Shown here: positions 1-11,810 of the stretch, piece by piece
Layout: every line of letters begins with the position of its first letter
Numbering within the stretch: position 1 is the first letter of the stretch
From: Whitmania pigra
Lineage: Eukaryota > Annelida > Clitellata > Hirudinida > Haemopidae
Length of the DNA: 64,000 bases
Assembly (NCBI GenBank): GCA_021613335.1
Contig: JAJTWR010000032.1
Coordinates: 1,147,501-1,211,500, forward strand
Reading direction: 5' to 3'
The notes under the pieces: model-generated
The model's database searches: none
The model's input: the letters and a program-made list of their open reading frames with translations, nothing else
Told to the model about the DNA's origin: nothing
Program-made: the position numbers and the translations under genes

Positions 1-728
1 GTACCGAGCCGCCCAAGGAACAATAAATTATTTCCATTTCATTAAAAAAATTAAAATAGTTTATAGAGCTTAAGAACAACCGCTGCCATCTCTTTCTTAG
101 CGTGTTTGGTAAAATTATTGAGTCTGATTTTGTAACATTTTAAGAATAACGATTAACTTACCAAAAAAATGATACACTTTTTAATTAAATTAAATTTTTA
201 ATTTTTAATAATTTAATTAAGTGATTACAGTGGAGTAATTTCATTATTATCTTTTTTCTTTTTCATTGTGGGACACTGAACATTGTTACTTTACATTTGA
301 TAAAGTTGTAATACATTTTACATTGTAGGCTAACAATGGCTATTAATGTCGTCAACCCTTTTAGATAAATGCTTCAATTGACTCAATTGTTTAAAATAAA
401 TATTATAAATTAGTTTGTACTTTAAAACTAATCTGTACTCATTTATAACAAACAGACCAACCGTATGCCAAATAGTTAAGAGTAATAATATATTTTTCTA
501 AACTATTTGAAACAGCACAATATTATTTTAGAAAAAAGTAAATTTATAGATAAAATTTATGAAAGAAAGTTGTTATAAAATAAATCAAAATCACTAATCT
601 TTTTTGTGTACCCTACGACATGGTCGAAAATTATACAAAACTTTAGTTTTGGATTACAAGTGAACTAGACGTAACCGAACGATATTAAGGGTCACGAGTG
701 GTAAGAAACAATTTTGATCTCTCGCGCA
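1..728. other. AT-rich upstream intergenic region
   Basis: No coding region or recognisable repeat is seen here. An AATAAA occurs near position 21 and could belong to the 3' end of a gene lying outside the window, but no coding sequence supports that. Confidence 0.4.
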
Positions 729-730
729 AA

Positions 731-738
731 TATAAACA
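731..738 (+). promoter_or_regulatory. TATA box of the RING gene at 829
   Basis: TATAAACA lies about 98 bases before the ATG at 829. That fits a transcription start near 760 and a short 5' UTR of roughly 70 bases. Position and motif are the only evidence. Confidence 0.5.
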
Positions 739-828
739 CAGCTAAAGTTGATTTACTTTTTAGAATTTTCAATTAAATACTACAAGTTTAAATTGGAAAG
801 AAATTTAAAGCAAACCTTTCAGAACAAA

Positions 829-3444
829 ATGGGTAGAAAAAAAGCTGTCAAGCCCACTGTTCCTGCCAATGAAATTCTGAACGTGGAAGACATTCCACCA
901 AGTAATCAAGATGGAGCGAAAGTTTCGAGAAAGAGAAAAACGGAGCAAAATCCGGTGGAAAAGAAAGCAAAAATTGATATTGAATGCGCAATTTGTCTCG
1001 GAACGCCAAGGGGAGAAAATGCGGCTAAACCGTCAGGATGCAATCACATGTTTTGCATAAAGTGCCTGACAGATTGGGCAAAAAAGACTGACACATGTCC
1101 AATGGACCGTGTTGAATTTCAATACGTGGATATCGTTAATAAAATGACTCTCAACCTAGTGAGGCGAATGGATAGAAAAGGCAAAAAACAACCTCTGCCT
1201 GCAGCATTCTCAAATGAATCTCAAATAGCAGAAGAAGTACTTCAGTTGCAAGCAGCTGCAATTCAACCGCCAGTTACACCGCCTCAACAGCCGGGAGTAA
1301 TTCTCCAGTTGCAGACTCCAGATCAGACGCTAATGCCAACTTCATCAACCCAGCATGTAGCATCATCAACTTCAACACTACAACTTAGAAATAGACCTAT
1401 TTTGCCTAGAACTACAATTCAAAATGCAGGAGCAACATCTTCGGCTTCAACTCAACAATCTCAACTGCCCCTAGCACAAGTTCAACAAAGAGTAATTCCA
1501 AGCCATCAGCCCATTACAGCGGCACTCCAGCTTGCAGCTTCATCAACCCAGCAACAAGCATCAGCTTCCCAAGTGCCAACATCAATTCAAACGCCTACAG
1601 CCACACCTCAACCGCAATTAGCACCAACTCAACAGTCTAGAGCTACAACTCAGTTGCAAGCAACTCCAACTCAGAAACCTAGAGCTACACCTCAACTGCA
1701 ATCAGCGCCATCTCAACAGTCTACAGCTACACCTCAGTTTCAAGCAGCTCCAACTCAGAAGCCTAGAACACCTCAGCTGCAAGCAGCTCCAACTCAACAG
1801 TCTACAGCTACACCTCAGTTGCAAGCAACTCCAACTCAACAGCCTAGAGCTACACCTCAGTTGCAAGCAACTCCAACTCAACAGCCTAGAGCTACACCTC
1901 AGTTGCAAGCAACTCCAACTCAACAGCCTAGAGCTACACCTCAGCTACAATCAGCACCAACTCAACAGCCTAGAGCTACACCTCAGTTTCAAGCAACTCC
2001 AACTCAACAGTCTACAGCTACACCTCAGTTGCAAGCAACTCCAACTCAACAGCCTAGAGCTACACCTCAACTGCAATTAGCACCAACTCAACCGTCTAGA
2101 GCTACAACTCAGTTGCAAGCAGCTCCAACTCAACAGTCTACAGCTACACCTCAGTTGCAAGCAGCTCCAACTCAGAAGCCTAGAACACCTCAGCTGCAAT
2201 CAGCACCAACTCAACAGTCTACAGCTAAACCTCTGTTGCAAGCAACTCCATCTCAACAGCCTAGAGCTACACCTCAACCTCAATCAGCACCATTTCAACA
2301 GTCTACAGCTACACCTCACTTGCAAGCAACTCCAACTCAACAGCCTAGAGCTACATCTCAACTGCAATTAGCACCAACTCAACCGTCTAGAGCTACAACT
2401 CAGTTGCAAGCAGCTCCAACTCAACAGTCTACAGCTACACCTCAGTTGCAAGCAGCTCCAACTCAGAAGCCTAGAACACCTCAGTTGCAAGCAGCTCCAA
2501 CTCAGAAGCCTAGAACACCTCAGCTGCAATCAGCACCAACTCAACAGTCTACAGCTACACCTCAGTTGCAAGCAACTCCAACTCAACAGCCTAGAGCTAC
2601 ACCTCAACTGCAATTAGCACCAACTCAACCGTCTAGAGCTACAACTCAGTTGCAGGCAACTCCAACTCAACAGTCTACAGCTACACCTCAGTTGCAAGCA
2701 GCTCCAACTCAACAGTCTACAGCTACACCTCAGTTGCAAGCAGCTCCAACTCCGAAGCCTAGAACACCTCATCTGCAATCAGCACCAACTCAACAGTCTA
2801 CAGCTACACCTCAGTTGCAAGCAACTCCAACTCAACAGCCTAGAGCTACACCTCAACCTCAATCAGCTCTAACTCAGGAGCCTAGAGCTACACCTCAGTT
2901 GCAAGCAGTGCTAACTCAACAACCTAGAGGTACAACTCAACAGCCTAGAGCTATTCCTCAGTTACAAGCAACTCCAGCTCATCATTCTAGAGCTACAACT
3001 CAACAAGATGCAGTTCCAACTCAACTGCCTAAAGCTCTACCCCAAATGCCAGCCTTGCCAACTCAGAGTTCAGAATTAACTTCTCAGTTTGCAAGACCAT
3101 CTTTTCAGCAACTTGGAACGTTGAACCTACAGCTTAATTTTATATCCACCCCACAGTCAGAAGTAATTCCTCAATTGGCTACTTTACAGTCGCCATCAGC
3201 ATTGATTCAGCCTTTAGCCTCAACAGCTTGGAATCCCAGTCCTTCATTTCAGATTCAAATGGGAACTACACAGCAGTTATCATTACAACAATCATCAGCA
3301 ACAGTTCAGGCGCCAGTGCCAACAATTCAGCTGCCACTGCCATCTCCCCAGCAATGTATAACATTGCAGATCGTAATGCCATCTCCGAAGACAAAGAAAA
3401 GGAAGCGATCCTGGAGTCAAGGAGATCGCAATACTGAATTTTAA
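829..3444 (+). CDS. C3HC3D RING-finger protein with long Pro/Gln/Thr repeat tail
   Basis: Probable nuclear E3 ubiquitin ligase, 871 aa, intronless. The ATG at 829 is the first ATG in the long open frame; upstream codons in frame lack an ATG. Residues 33-49 are a basic bipartite NLS-like stretch. The RING ligands are C53, C56, C71, H73, C76, C79, C90 and D93. The last ligand is Asp in a CPMDR motif, as in the PHRF1/SCAF11 RING group. From about residue 255 to 700 the protein is a degenerate 13-14-residue repeat (consensus near QLQATPTQQPRATP), followed by a less regular Q/P-rich tail ending in a basic patch (KTKKRKR). The frame stays open through about 1.3 kb of minisatellite, because units are 42 or 39 bp, which argues for real coding. 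E3 activity is inferred from the RING only; substrate unknown. Related RING genes lie at 42-54 kb. Confidence 0.85.
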   Translation: MGRKKAVKPTVPANEILNVEDIPPSNQDGAKVSRKRKTEQNPVEKKAKIDIECAICLGTPRGENAAKPSGCNHMFCIKCLTDWAKKTDTCPMDRVEFQYVDIVNKMTLNLVRRMDRKGKKQPLPAAFSNESQIAEEVLQLQAAAIQPPVTPPQQPGVILQLQTPDQTLMPTSSTQHVASSTSTLQLRNRPILPRTTIQNAGATSSASTQQSQLPLAQVQQRVIPSHQPITAALQLAASSTQQQASASQVPTSIQTPTATPQPQLAPTQQSRATTQLQATPTQKPRATPQLQSAPSQQSTATPQFQAAPTQKPRTPQLQAAPTQQSTATPQLQATPTQQPRATPQLQATPTQQPRATPQLQATPTQQPRATPQLQSAPTQQPRATPQFQATPTQQSTATPQLQATPTQQPRATPQLQLAPTQPSRATTQLQAAPTQQSTATPQLQAAPTQKPRTPQLQSAPTQQSTAKPLLQATPSQQPRATPQPQSAPFQQSTATPHLQATPTQQPRATSQLQLAPTQPSRATTQLQAAPTQQSTATPQLQAAPTQKPRTPQLQAAPTQKPRTPQLQSAPTQQSTATPQLQATPTQQPRATPQLQLAPTQPSRATTQLQATPTQQSTATPQLQAAPTQQSTATPQLQAAPTPKPRTPHLQSAPTQQSTATPQLQATPTQQPRATPQPQSALTQEPRATPQLQAVLTQQPRGTTQQPRAIPQLQATPAHHSRATTQQDAVPTQLPKALPQMPALPTQSSELTSQFARPSFQQLGTLNLQLNFISTPQSEVIPQLATLQSPSALIQPLASTAWNPSPSFQIQMGTTQQLSLQQSSATVQAPVPTIQLPLPSPQQCITLQIVMPSPKTKKRKRSWSQGDRNTEF
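1605..2930 (+). repeat. Coding 42-bp minisatellite with 39-bp variants
   Basis: About 30 imperfect head-to-tail units of 42 bp lie inside the RING gene, with 39-bp variants in which QKPRTP replaces QxxRATP. A higher-order block beginning QLQLAPTQPSRATT recurs near 2072, 2360 and 2612, so groups of six to seven units were duplicated together. All unit lengths are multiples of three, so the frame is kept. Confidence 0.9.
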
Positions 3445-3513
3445 GACAATAGGCAAATGTTGATAAATGAACAAGTTAATGGACCTTTTATATTATAACA
3501 CGGTTATTTTTGA

Positions 3514-3519
3514 AATAAA
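3514..3519 (+). terminator. Poly(A) signal of the first RING gene
   Basis: AATAAA sits 70 bases after the stop codon at 3442-3444, which is a normal 3' UTR length for a compact intronless gene. Confidence 0.6.
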
Positions 3520-3544
3520 CTTTGTCATGAATTTAATCTAGAAT

Positions 3545-4960
3545 GTACGATTATTATTGTAATAATTATAAGACATTTTTTGAATCGGTAAGACCTCTTG
3601 AAATAAGGTTATTTTCTCTAATCCCTGTCAAGGTCATAGGTCGATATGAAGGACATCAGTTTGCAAAGGTCATGTTATTTCTAAAATGTAAATAAATGCA
3701 TGGGTGTATAATATGATAATATAAACAGTAAACACTTTAACTGATAAAAAAACGATTGCCTTAATTAATGTTATGGTGAAAGTAAATTATTAAAATTTGG
3801 TTAAACAATTGACTTGTAATTATTTATAAAATGTGTAATAGCCATCCGAAAGACATTAATTCCATTTCAATTCAAAATTGACGCGATAATAATAATATCG
3901 TTTGTATTATCATGCAACATTACATTGTACATTGATGCTGGTAATAGGCAGGATGTATGCTAATAAATTCAATCCATTACACGTGCATTGGAATTTCTCA
4001 AGTTCTGCTTTCGACTAATTTTCTAATGATATTAATTTAAAAAATAATAATCATTTGAATTCGTTTACCGGACCAAGCACAATGAGCGAAACATAATTTC
4101 TCAGAGTAACTAAAAATGTCAGTTCTTGCTCGGTTTGGATTGAACTTGATATCACCAGCCTGAAAGTTGCACCTTTTGAATGACAGGCTGTTCATATGCT
4201 GGGCTTGTTGCGCATACTAATTTCATTCACTGCTTGAAATTAATCTCGAGTCCAGTTAGGCATATTAAAAAGGATAATAGAAGCAAAGGACGATAATAAA
4301 AGCGCTATATGACAGGGCAAACTTTCCACTAAAACATGCTGTTGCCGTACTCTTATTTTGATTTTGATTCTGGATGTTTCACATAAACGCCTAATCAATG
4401 GAATGTAGAAAAATTGCTCCAACATGAGATACTCAATTTGTACCATGATATTGTTAGCTTTCATCCAAGTTTCTTCCATTCCCGGATGTCTGGTCAGGAA
4501 ACAAGGTTACTTGGAATTTCTTGACCTGAGATGAAATGCATTATTAAAATCTTTCGGTCGTACAATAATTTAATAAAATTATTTTTGAACAATTTTGAAG
4601 ACCTTTTCCTTTACCTAACTTTAATAAATTGACTTCTTTAAAAAACTGGGTTCCTCATTTTCAGCGATTAACATTTAAAATTGTCTGTACATCCGGATTG
4701 TATAATAATTTTGGATGTTCAAAAGTGTAATCAATTACTTAACAGTTTTCAATTTCCTGTGAGAAAAGTTTGAATTCAAAGTTTTTGATTTGAAATTTGG
4801 GAGCTTTTTCAACTGCTGAGAAATAAATTTTTTTTAAATAATTTAAAAATTAAAATCAAATTAATTGTCAAAATCCTTCTTCAGACTTGCAATAATTATA
4901 AAAAAAACAGTGTTAAAAACAAACACGATGATTTGCTTATATTTAACATTGTTTTTTTAT
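3545..4960. other. Intergenic, nothing recognised
   Basis: AT-rich sequence without a supportable gene. A 79-codon minus-strand open frame at 4240-4479 has no recognisable domain or splice context and is not called. Upstream exons of the membrane-protein gene at 7226 could lie here, but I could not identify any. Confidence 0.4.
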
Positions 4961-4971
4961 AGGAACTTCGG

Positions 4972-5032
4972 ATATCTACCATATTGGATATATACCATAT
5001 TGGATATCCACCATATTGGATATATACCATGT
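4972..5032 (+). repeat. 17-bp minisatellite
   Basis: About 3.5 head-to-tail copies of a unit close to CCATATTGGATATATAC, with one variant unit (ATATCCA). Confidence 0.75.
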
Positions 5033-5165
5033 TGCGTTAAGATATTTTTGCCATTAAGCAGTTTCTCGTTAAACAGATTCAATAACCACACGAGTAATTT
5101 ATAATAATGTTATCGTTAATGTTAATGTTAATGATATCAAATATCGTTATGTGTAATTATATCAA

Positions 5166-5737
<572 letters not shown>

Positions 5738-5744
5738 ATTTTCT

Positions 5745-7010
5745 CATCGGTCATATCGATGCTTTTATGTCGACGAAACCTAACATCTCGAGCACAAAAG
5801 AGGGCCAAATTCGCCACTTTACATCAGTTATCTCGATCCCGTGACTAATCGCCAACTTTGAAGTGCAACCGCCAAATTCCCACGTTGTTGTAGCAACAAT
5901 CGGTTATGTTGATTCCTTTATTTCGCCGAACCCAATAGACTCTTTTGTCTGAGAGACAACATTCTAATCTGTTTATGTTTTTCGCTCTAAAATGTCTGGA
6001 AATGTTAAGAGAAAACTGGATAACTAGCCAATAGAGAAAAAGCATAAAATCATGCTGCAGTTAGAAAAAGGAACAAAACCAGCAGACCTTAGTCGTCAGC
6101 ATGGCATTCCAGCAAATAGCATTTCAGGATGGAAAATGAAGACTTTTGATAAAGCACATGTACGATTTGTACAAATCTACATTTGATTCAATAAGAAAAA
6201 ACATAGAAAGGTTGAGAACAAAGATGTCGACGATGCAGTGTTTCAATGGTTCACAAATTCAAGAGCAACAAAACTTCCCATCAGTGGTCCCTTGCTGATG
6301 GAGAAGGCGGACATCCTTGCTGCCAAGCTAAGACTCACAACATTGTCTTCAAAGCAATTTGTGGAGAGCGCTGCAGTTCAACAGGAGCAAGTAGATTCAT
6401 GGCTCAACACTCAAATGCGCACAGTTTTGGATACATATGAGAGTCGGAACATTTTTAATGCTGATAAAACTGGGATGTTTTGGAAAGGTCTTCTATACAA
6501 GGCTATGGCGTTTCAAGGGGAGGCTTGTCACGGTGGAAAAAATCGAAGCTCCGACTTACTGTGCTAGTTTCTGCTAACATGGAAGGAAGCCAAATACTCC
6601 CGCTATACATTGTAGGAAAATCCAATAATCCCAGATGCATTAAGCAGACCAAACTTCTCCCACGCGATGACGATGGTCAACCAAGATCCTGGATCTATAC
6701 AGTGCATGGCTGATAAAGTAGGACAGAAAGCCATTAAGAATTTTTACCTCCCACCTAACACAATAAGCGAGCTCCAACCTAAGCCTTCATAAGCCTTTTG
6801 TAGTTAGCAAACATGTATGTAGTGTTACCAATATCAAATATCAATTGCTGTTGTGTAAAATAAAACTTTAAAAACACTTTCATGTACATTTTTATTTATT
6901 AACGGAACATTATGTACATAAAGAAATTTCAAGCACATGTCACAATGGTCGCCATACTGATTTTCGGATATCTCGATCATTGGTTATCTCGACGCTTTTT
7001 GGCAAACCCA
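5745..7010 (+). mobile_element. Dead pogo/Tigger (Tc1-mariner superfamily) transposon
   Basis: Transposase remnant in broken plus-strand frames. From the ATG at 5992 there is a psq/CENP-B-like helix-turn-helix (ADLSRQHGIPANSISGWK), interrupted by stops. The 6238-6567 stretch carries the first part of the DDE domain (NADKTGMFW, with the first catalytic Asp). After a frameshift near 6550 it continues as LTVLVSANMEGSQILPLYIVGKS, and near 6740 as FYLPPNTISELQP. The second and third catalytic acidic residues are not in a readable frame. Flanks near 5745-5785 and 6955-7005 share ATCTCGA/GTCGACG-type words that look like decayed inverted ends, but I could not fix clean TIRs or a TA duplication. Confidence 0.8.
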
Positions 7011-7225
7011 CAGGCCGGCAACTATGTAATCTTAACATGTGTTTAAGACCATTAAGGTCTATTCCGTCCTTGTTAAGGGAAGTGCTAACTGACTCTTGTT
7101 TTTTTGGCACTCGAACTATCATTGTTACTAAATTATTAATAATGTGTCACGAGTCAATAGGAAAAACAAACAACTGAGAAACCGCAAATGCCATTTAATA
7201 CCACAAATATCGCTAAAACTCACAG

Positions 7226-10195
7226 GAGGAACCAGGCGTAGACTACCGATTGTCGACCTGAACGACGAGAGAGATGACGGTCAGTCACTGACCCTGGTCT
7301 ACTCCGAGAACATCATCGTCCCCCCTGAGGAAGACGAAGATCCAACCGATGATCAGGCACCTGACATAGACAAGAAGGAGGACCTTGAAGATTTGGACAG
7401 GGTCATAGAAGTCCATCTGGATGACGAGGTCTACGATATATCGGTAAGGATGATATGTTGTAAACATTTTGATGGGGGAGGGCATACAAAGAAACCATTT
7501 GGCAGATTTAAGCAAGTGACACAACTAGTAATAGTTTATTACAGTTTGTCCAAAATAGTAAATTAATAAAATAATTAATTATTAGTAAATTAAAATTTAA
7601 AGTTAATAAGATTAATTTTATTTTTTCTTTTGTTTCAAAAGTCACCCAGCCATTCTTCTAAAATCGACCACTAAATGTTACGTTAAGTTTTATTATCAAA
7701 AAATAAAATATAATTGCTTAAAATACATAAGTTAAGAACATCTTAAAAGGAATTTTTGAGTTTTAAGTGTAAAAGATTATTGTTTGACATTGGTCTCTTT
7801 TGGATTTTATAATGAGTTTTGAAAGAAACTTATTGTATCTATTAACGTAATTAATTTTGCGTTAATGTACAAATAAATAAAATGAAAATTAAATTATGAT
7901 TAAACTCAAATTATTGTTCATCAGAGCAGTGACTTCGACGAAAAATACTTTTTCAACTCAAGTCCTGATTCTCACGCCAATGTAAGGATTTGATGTTTAT
8001 TTTCTGTTCCCACTATCTAGTAATTATTTTGAATTACCATTATCTGATATTTATTCAGCATTATCAATAATTACCATTTATTTTGTTTTCCGATTATCAA
8101 TATTTATTTTGTTGCATTAAGTTGAATTAAATTATTTCTCAGAAAATTGGTTTAAATGATTTTAAATATTGCTGCCAAAAATGTTGTTAAAACTAAAAAA
8201 ACTAAATAAATTAAACTACGTAAATAATTATGTGTTACTGGTTTTCATAATAACCAAAATAATGACAAACGTTCTTATATAATGTTCTTTAGATATTAAC
8301 TAATATTTTATATTTTATTAACTAATATTTAAAAATATGCAATAGGTACTAATTCACATAAATAATGTACTATTTATTCTAATTAGAACCAATTATAATA
8401 TATACGATTATAGTTAATTATAATCAATCTAATTGCTTAATTATCGTTAATCTAATTATATTTACCCAAAATACCAAAATAACATAAAATATAATTAATA
8501 TAAATATAATAATTATTATTAATCATACTTGTTATTATTATTATTAATCATAGTTAGTTGAAAATACATTAATTGTACCTAATTATTAACCTGATTAAAT
8601 TCAGCAGCAGAAGGTAGATTCCTCGCTAATTGATGCTCCAGGGAAATTGAAAGTTTTGAAACCAGCAAAACACCAGGAACAATCCTCAACGGAGGTGGAA
8701 AAATTTTCAAGTAATTATTCACTTTATTTTTTAATTACTTTACATATGTTATTTGTGTTATTATATAAAAATCCTTTTTATTTTATAAATACATTATATG
8801 ATTGTTTACAGATCTATTACTATGAAAAAATCTGTTTACAAATTAGAAATTAAATTTATTTATAAAAAATTTATTTATATGCAAATAATCTTTACCTAAA
8901 ATTCTTTGCTTATTTGTCTCTGAATCGATAACGCATCCTGCAATTTATCTCTTCCTGCTTTTAATTTCATAACTGCACAGCCTTGAATTTAATTTGAATG
9001 AATAAATCTTTTGTAAATTTGAAAATTTGTGTTTTTTTATTTGTATTTGAAATAAGTTAATTACATTTATTTATTAATCGCTCGACAGAAAGCAAATTGA
9101 AATCGGGTATGGTACGCGAACCGACCAGTAAAGGAAGTAAGATTTTTATTTGCAATAAATTTAAAAAAAAACAAAAATTGTAAGTAATGTATATTGACAA
9201 AAAATACAATAGTGATGTCAAATAATATAAATATAAGCGTCACATTTTGTTTGAAATTAAAGGATAATTACCGGAAATTTCAAGAAAATAAGATAATTTC
9301 TCAAAACTTGAAAATAAACTTATTTTATAATAAAAAAAACTTATTTTTAAGTATTAAAATTCTTTCTATTTTTAGAAAAAAACAGTAAATCAGTATTCTC
9401 AGAAAGTTTATAATTTGTTTTTTTAAATAAGCATATTTACAATATTTAATAATTTGAAATTACAATTTAAACTTTTCAAGCGTACGGATTGGAAATCCAC
9501 ACAGTGAATCAGTTGTTGATAGTATTAATGGTCGTGTTCGCCTTCCTGTTTTGCCTTCTCACCACCATCTGCATCATTTTTCTTGTCAAAATTAGACTCA
9601 TCAACAGATCTAAAACATGTAAGATTCTAGTGATTTATTTATTTATTCTTCGCAGGTTTGCTTAATTAACCTGTAAAAATATTTAACTTATTTGATAAGA
9701 CCAATTTTTTTTATTTAACTATTTAGCTATAAATAAGCCATGATAAAATGTTTTGAAAACTAATGTGAAAAAATTCAAGATTATTTTTAATAATTAATCA
9801 TTGCACAATGATGCCTGTTGATAAACGAATTCTAATATTTTAATACACCAATTTAATGATCGTAATGATTTTAAATACCTTTGTTTTAAAGAATATTTTA
9901 ATTTGTTTCACTTATTTGATTTAGAATTTTATGTATTTGTTTTTGCATTTAGAAGCTGACGAAGACGACAATGATGATAATTCATTAACGAATGTTTTTA
10001 CTTATTTGATGATATTTATTTTCTTATGTTATTTATTTTATTTTTCGGTTTAGTTATTCAACTAATTCTTGAATGAAATTAAATTAAATTGTCAGTAGAA
10101 TGTAATTAATTTCTCAAATGTCTTTAAAAACAGGTAAATCCAGTAAAACATCGCTGATAAAAGAAGTTGAAAGAGACGAACAGTTGGACGTTTAG
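7226..10195 (+). CDS. 3' six exons of a single-pass membrane protein gene
   Basis: Six exons fit in splice phase: 7226-7443, 7925-7981, 8605-8710, 9089-9136, 9481-9618 and 10134-10195. Each is bounded by AG/GT (donors GTAAGG, GTAAGG, GTAATT, GTAAGA, GTAAGA) and the stop is TAG at 10193. The encoded 3' portion is about 205 aa. It opens with a very acidic segment (PPEEDEDPTDDQAPDID), then a polar Ser/Lys region. The fifth exon encodes one transmembrane helix (LLIVLMVVFAFLFCLLTTIC) followed by a basic stop-transfer stretch (KIRLINRSK). The cytoplasmic tail is about 20 residues, ending EQLDV. The first exon starts in phase 1, so at least one more exon must lie upstream; I could not find it. I recognise no family. 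The steady open frame across five junctions, plus a downstream poly(A) signal, supports a real gene. Confidence 0.7.
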
Positions 10196-10383
10196 AGGAA
10201 TTTTTGTTATTTTTGTAAATTCTTTTCCGGCGCAAATACCTTTGTAACGTCTTTTAAATATTTTGTACAGTTTTAATCTGTTATTTAATAGCTGACCAAA
10301 TATACCTCGTTTGATAAGAACTACTTGTAATTATGTATAATAATATTTAATATTTTATTTGATGTGGTAATTATTTCACGAGC

Positions 10384-10389
10384 AATAAA
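10384..10389 (+). terminator. Poly(A) signal of the membrane-protein gene
   Basis: AATAAA lies 189 bases after the stop at 10195 and is the first canonical signal downstream. Confidence 0.5.
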
Positions 10390-10654
10390 ATATGTTCAAA
10401 ACATTTAGAAAATATGGCGATATTTTTCAACCGCATTTAAAACCTATAAATAATTGAAACCGAAGTAAGATAATGAAATAGTTTGAAATCAGAGTTCAAC
10501 AGGTTAACTTTTATTTTGGTTTATAACTCTTGGATGGCTGAAGTAAACAAAAATTACAGGTTTAGCTGTGGGGTTACAAGTGTACACCAATACATTTATT
10601 GTTACTGAGCGGCAACCGAAAGATTTTTAATAAAACTAATTTACATTCAGCTCT

Positions 10655-10682
10655 ATACACTTTGAGAGACGGCGCTTTATAA

Positions 10683-10776
<94 letters not shown>

Positions 10777-10800
10777 ATTAATTATTATTATTATTATGAA
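10655..10800 (+). repeat. SINE/L2-like 3' tail plus (ATT)n
   Basis: The words GGCGCTTTATAAATTTATT followed directly by (ATT)n resemble the GCGCTATATAAAT tail of L2-mobilised SINEs. The same arrangement recurs at 30935-31068. The body upstream is too decayed to assign. Confidence 0.55.
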
Positions 10801-11605
10801 GTGCTTAACCCTTAGTTTGATGAAGTTAAAGAACAAGGCTGGTCGCTCTGATATTGAGAAGACAGAAGACTCTCCGTAATTTTATTTCCTAACGAAGATA
10901 TAAATGTAACCCTTGTCTTTTGATCTTTCGTTCAAAAGAGGCTTATCGAAAAATATTTACATACTGTTATCATATACATGTTGAAAATAGTTCTTACAAA
11001 AATTCACGACAAAATTTCAAAACGAGAAGCTTTCAAAGAAGGAAGCTTTGGGGGTGCGCTCTCCTAATTAGTATGTTATGTTATGTTATGTTAATAGTTA
11101 AATTATGATAGAAATGAACCACTTCTGAATGCTCAAGCCAGTTGTTCTGAGTGCTTGTCAATCGAGCGACCCAATTTCATTTGAAAAATGCCAATCACCT
11201 TTGACAACATTTTCAAATTTCATGCAAATGAAATTAGAAGTTCCAATTATGATTGGCGTTTACGATGTCTCTGTTTGACGGGTACAATTTTTTTATTTTG
11301 ACGTAAATGTCACAAAATACAGAAGAATCGATCGTCCAAATGAGCCATTCGAAGGTTTAATTCTCGCTAGTGCATGACCTATTAGATTGATAATAATATT
11401 AATTTAATATAGTACCGAGTCTTCACCCATATTACACGTTATGTTCGATTTTACGTACCACGCTCCCACCCTATACATGCTATAATCGTATGCGTTATGT
11501 GCCAAACTAAATTTACTAAATGTGATTTCCGACTAACAAATATAAAAAATTTAAATGATAGCACAGACTTTTTACTGTTTCTTTTGTAATTTTGAATTGA
11601 TAAAT
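10800..11605. repeat. Dispersed paralogous segment, 3' flank of PAN/F5-8C genes
   Basis: The sequence from GAAGTGCTTAACCC onward is paralogous to 24010-24430 and 32740-33070, and the 11100-11605 part to 26080-26590. It is non-coding and carries a short (TTATG)n run at 11070-11090. It marks the flank of the duplicated segment that carries the PAN/F5-8C genes. Confidence 0.7.
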
Positions 11606-11810
11606 AAAGGACCAGAAAATGCCCACAAACTAAAAATTATTAAATAAAATCAATTGTCAAACAAAGTAAAGTTTATTAAATGACAAGTTTACCTCTGAAC
11701 AAGTTAAACTCCTTCACAGTTACGAGAACACAAAGTTGCGTCTGCTTGAGCAAAATTGTACTCTCGAGAAATAAATGTCACTTAATCGTCAAATTCAGCA
11801 GAGACTAGAG

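Noticed and set aside
748..828. Extension of the first RING gene upstream of 829
   Set aside because: There is no ATG upstream in frame, and the stretch lies right after the TATA box, so it is most likely 5' UTR.
1605..2930. Regularly spaced repeat resembling a CRISPR array
   Set aside because: Units are contiguous without unique spacers, are in frame within a protein, and the genome is animal.
4240..4479. 79-codon minus-strand frame in the 3.5-5 kb gap
   Set aside because: No domain, no conserved neighbour and no splice or poly(A) support.
9952..10052. Possible extra exon or alternative last exon with a second hydrophobic stretch in the membrane-protein gene
   Set aside because: One acceptor gives an immediate stop; the other (AG at about 9958) leaves no donor that matches the next exon's phase. 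Skipping it gives a clean join from 9618 to 10134.
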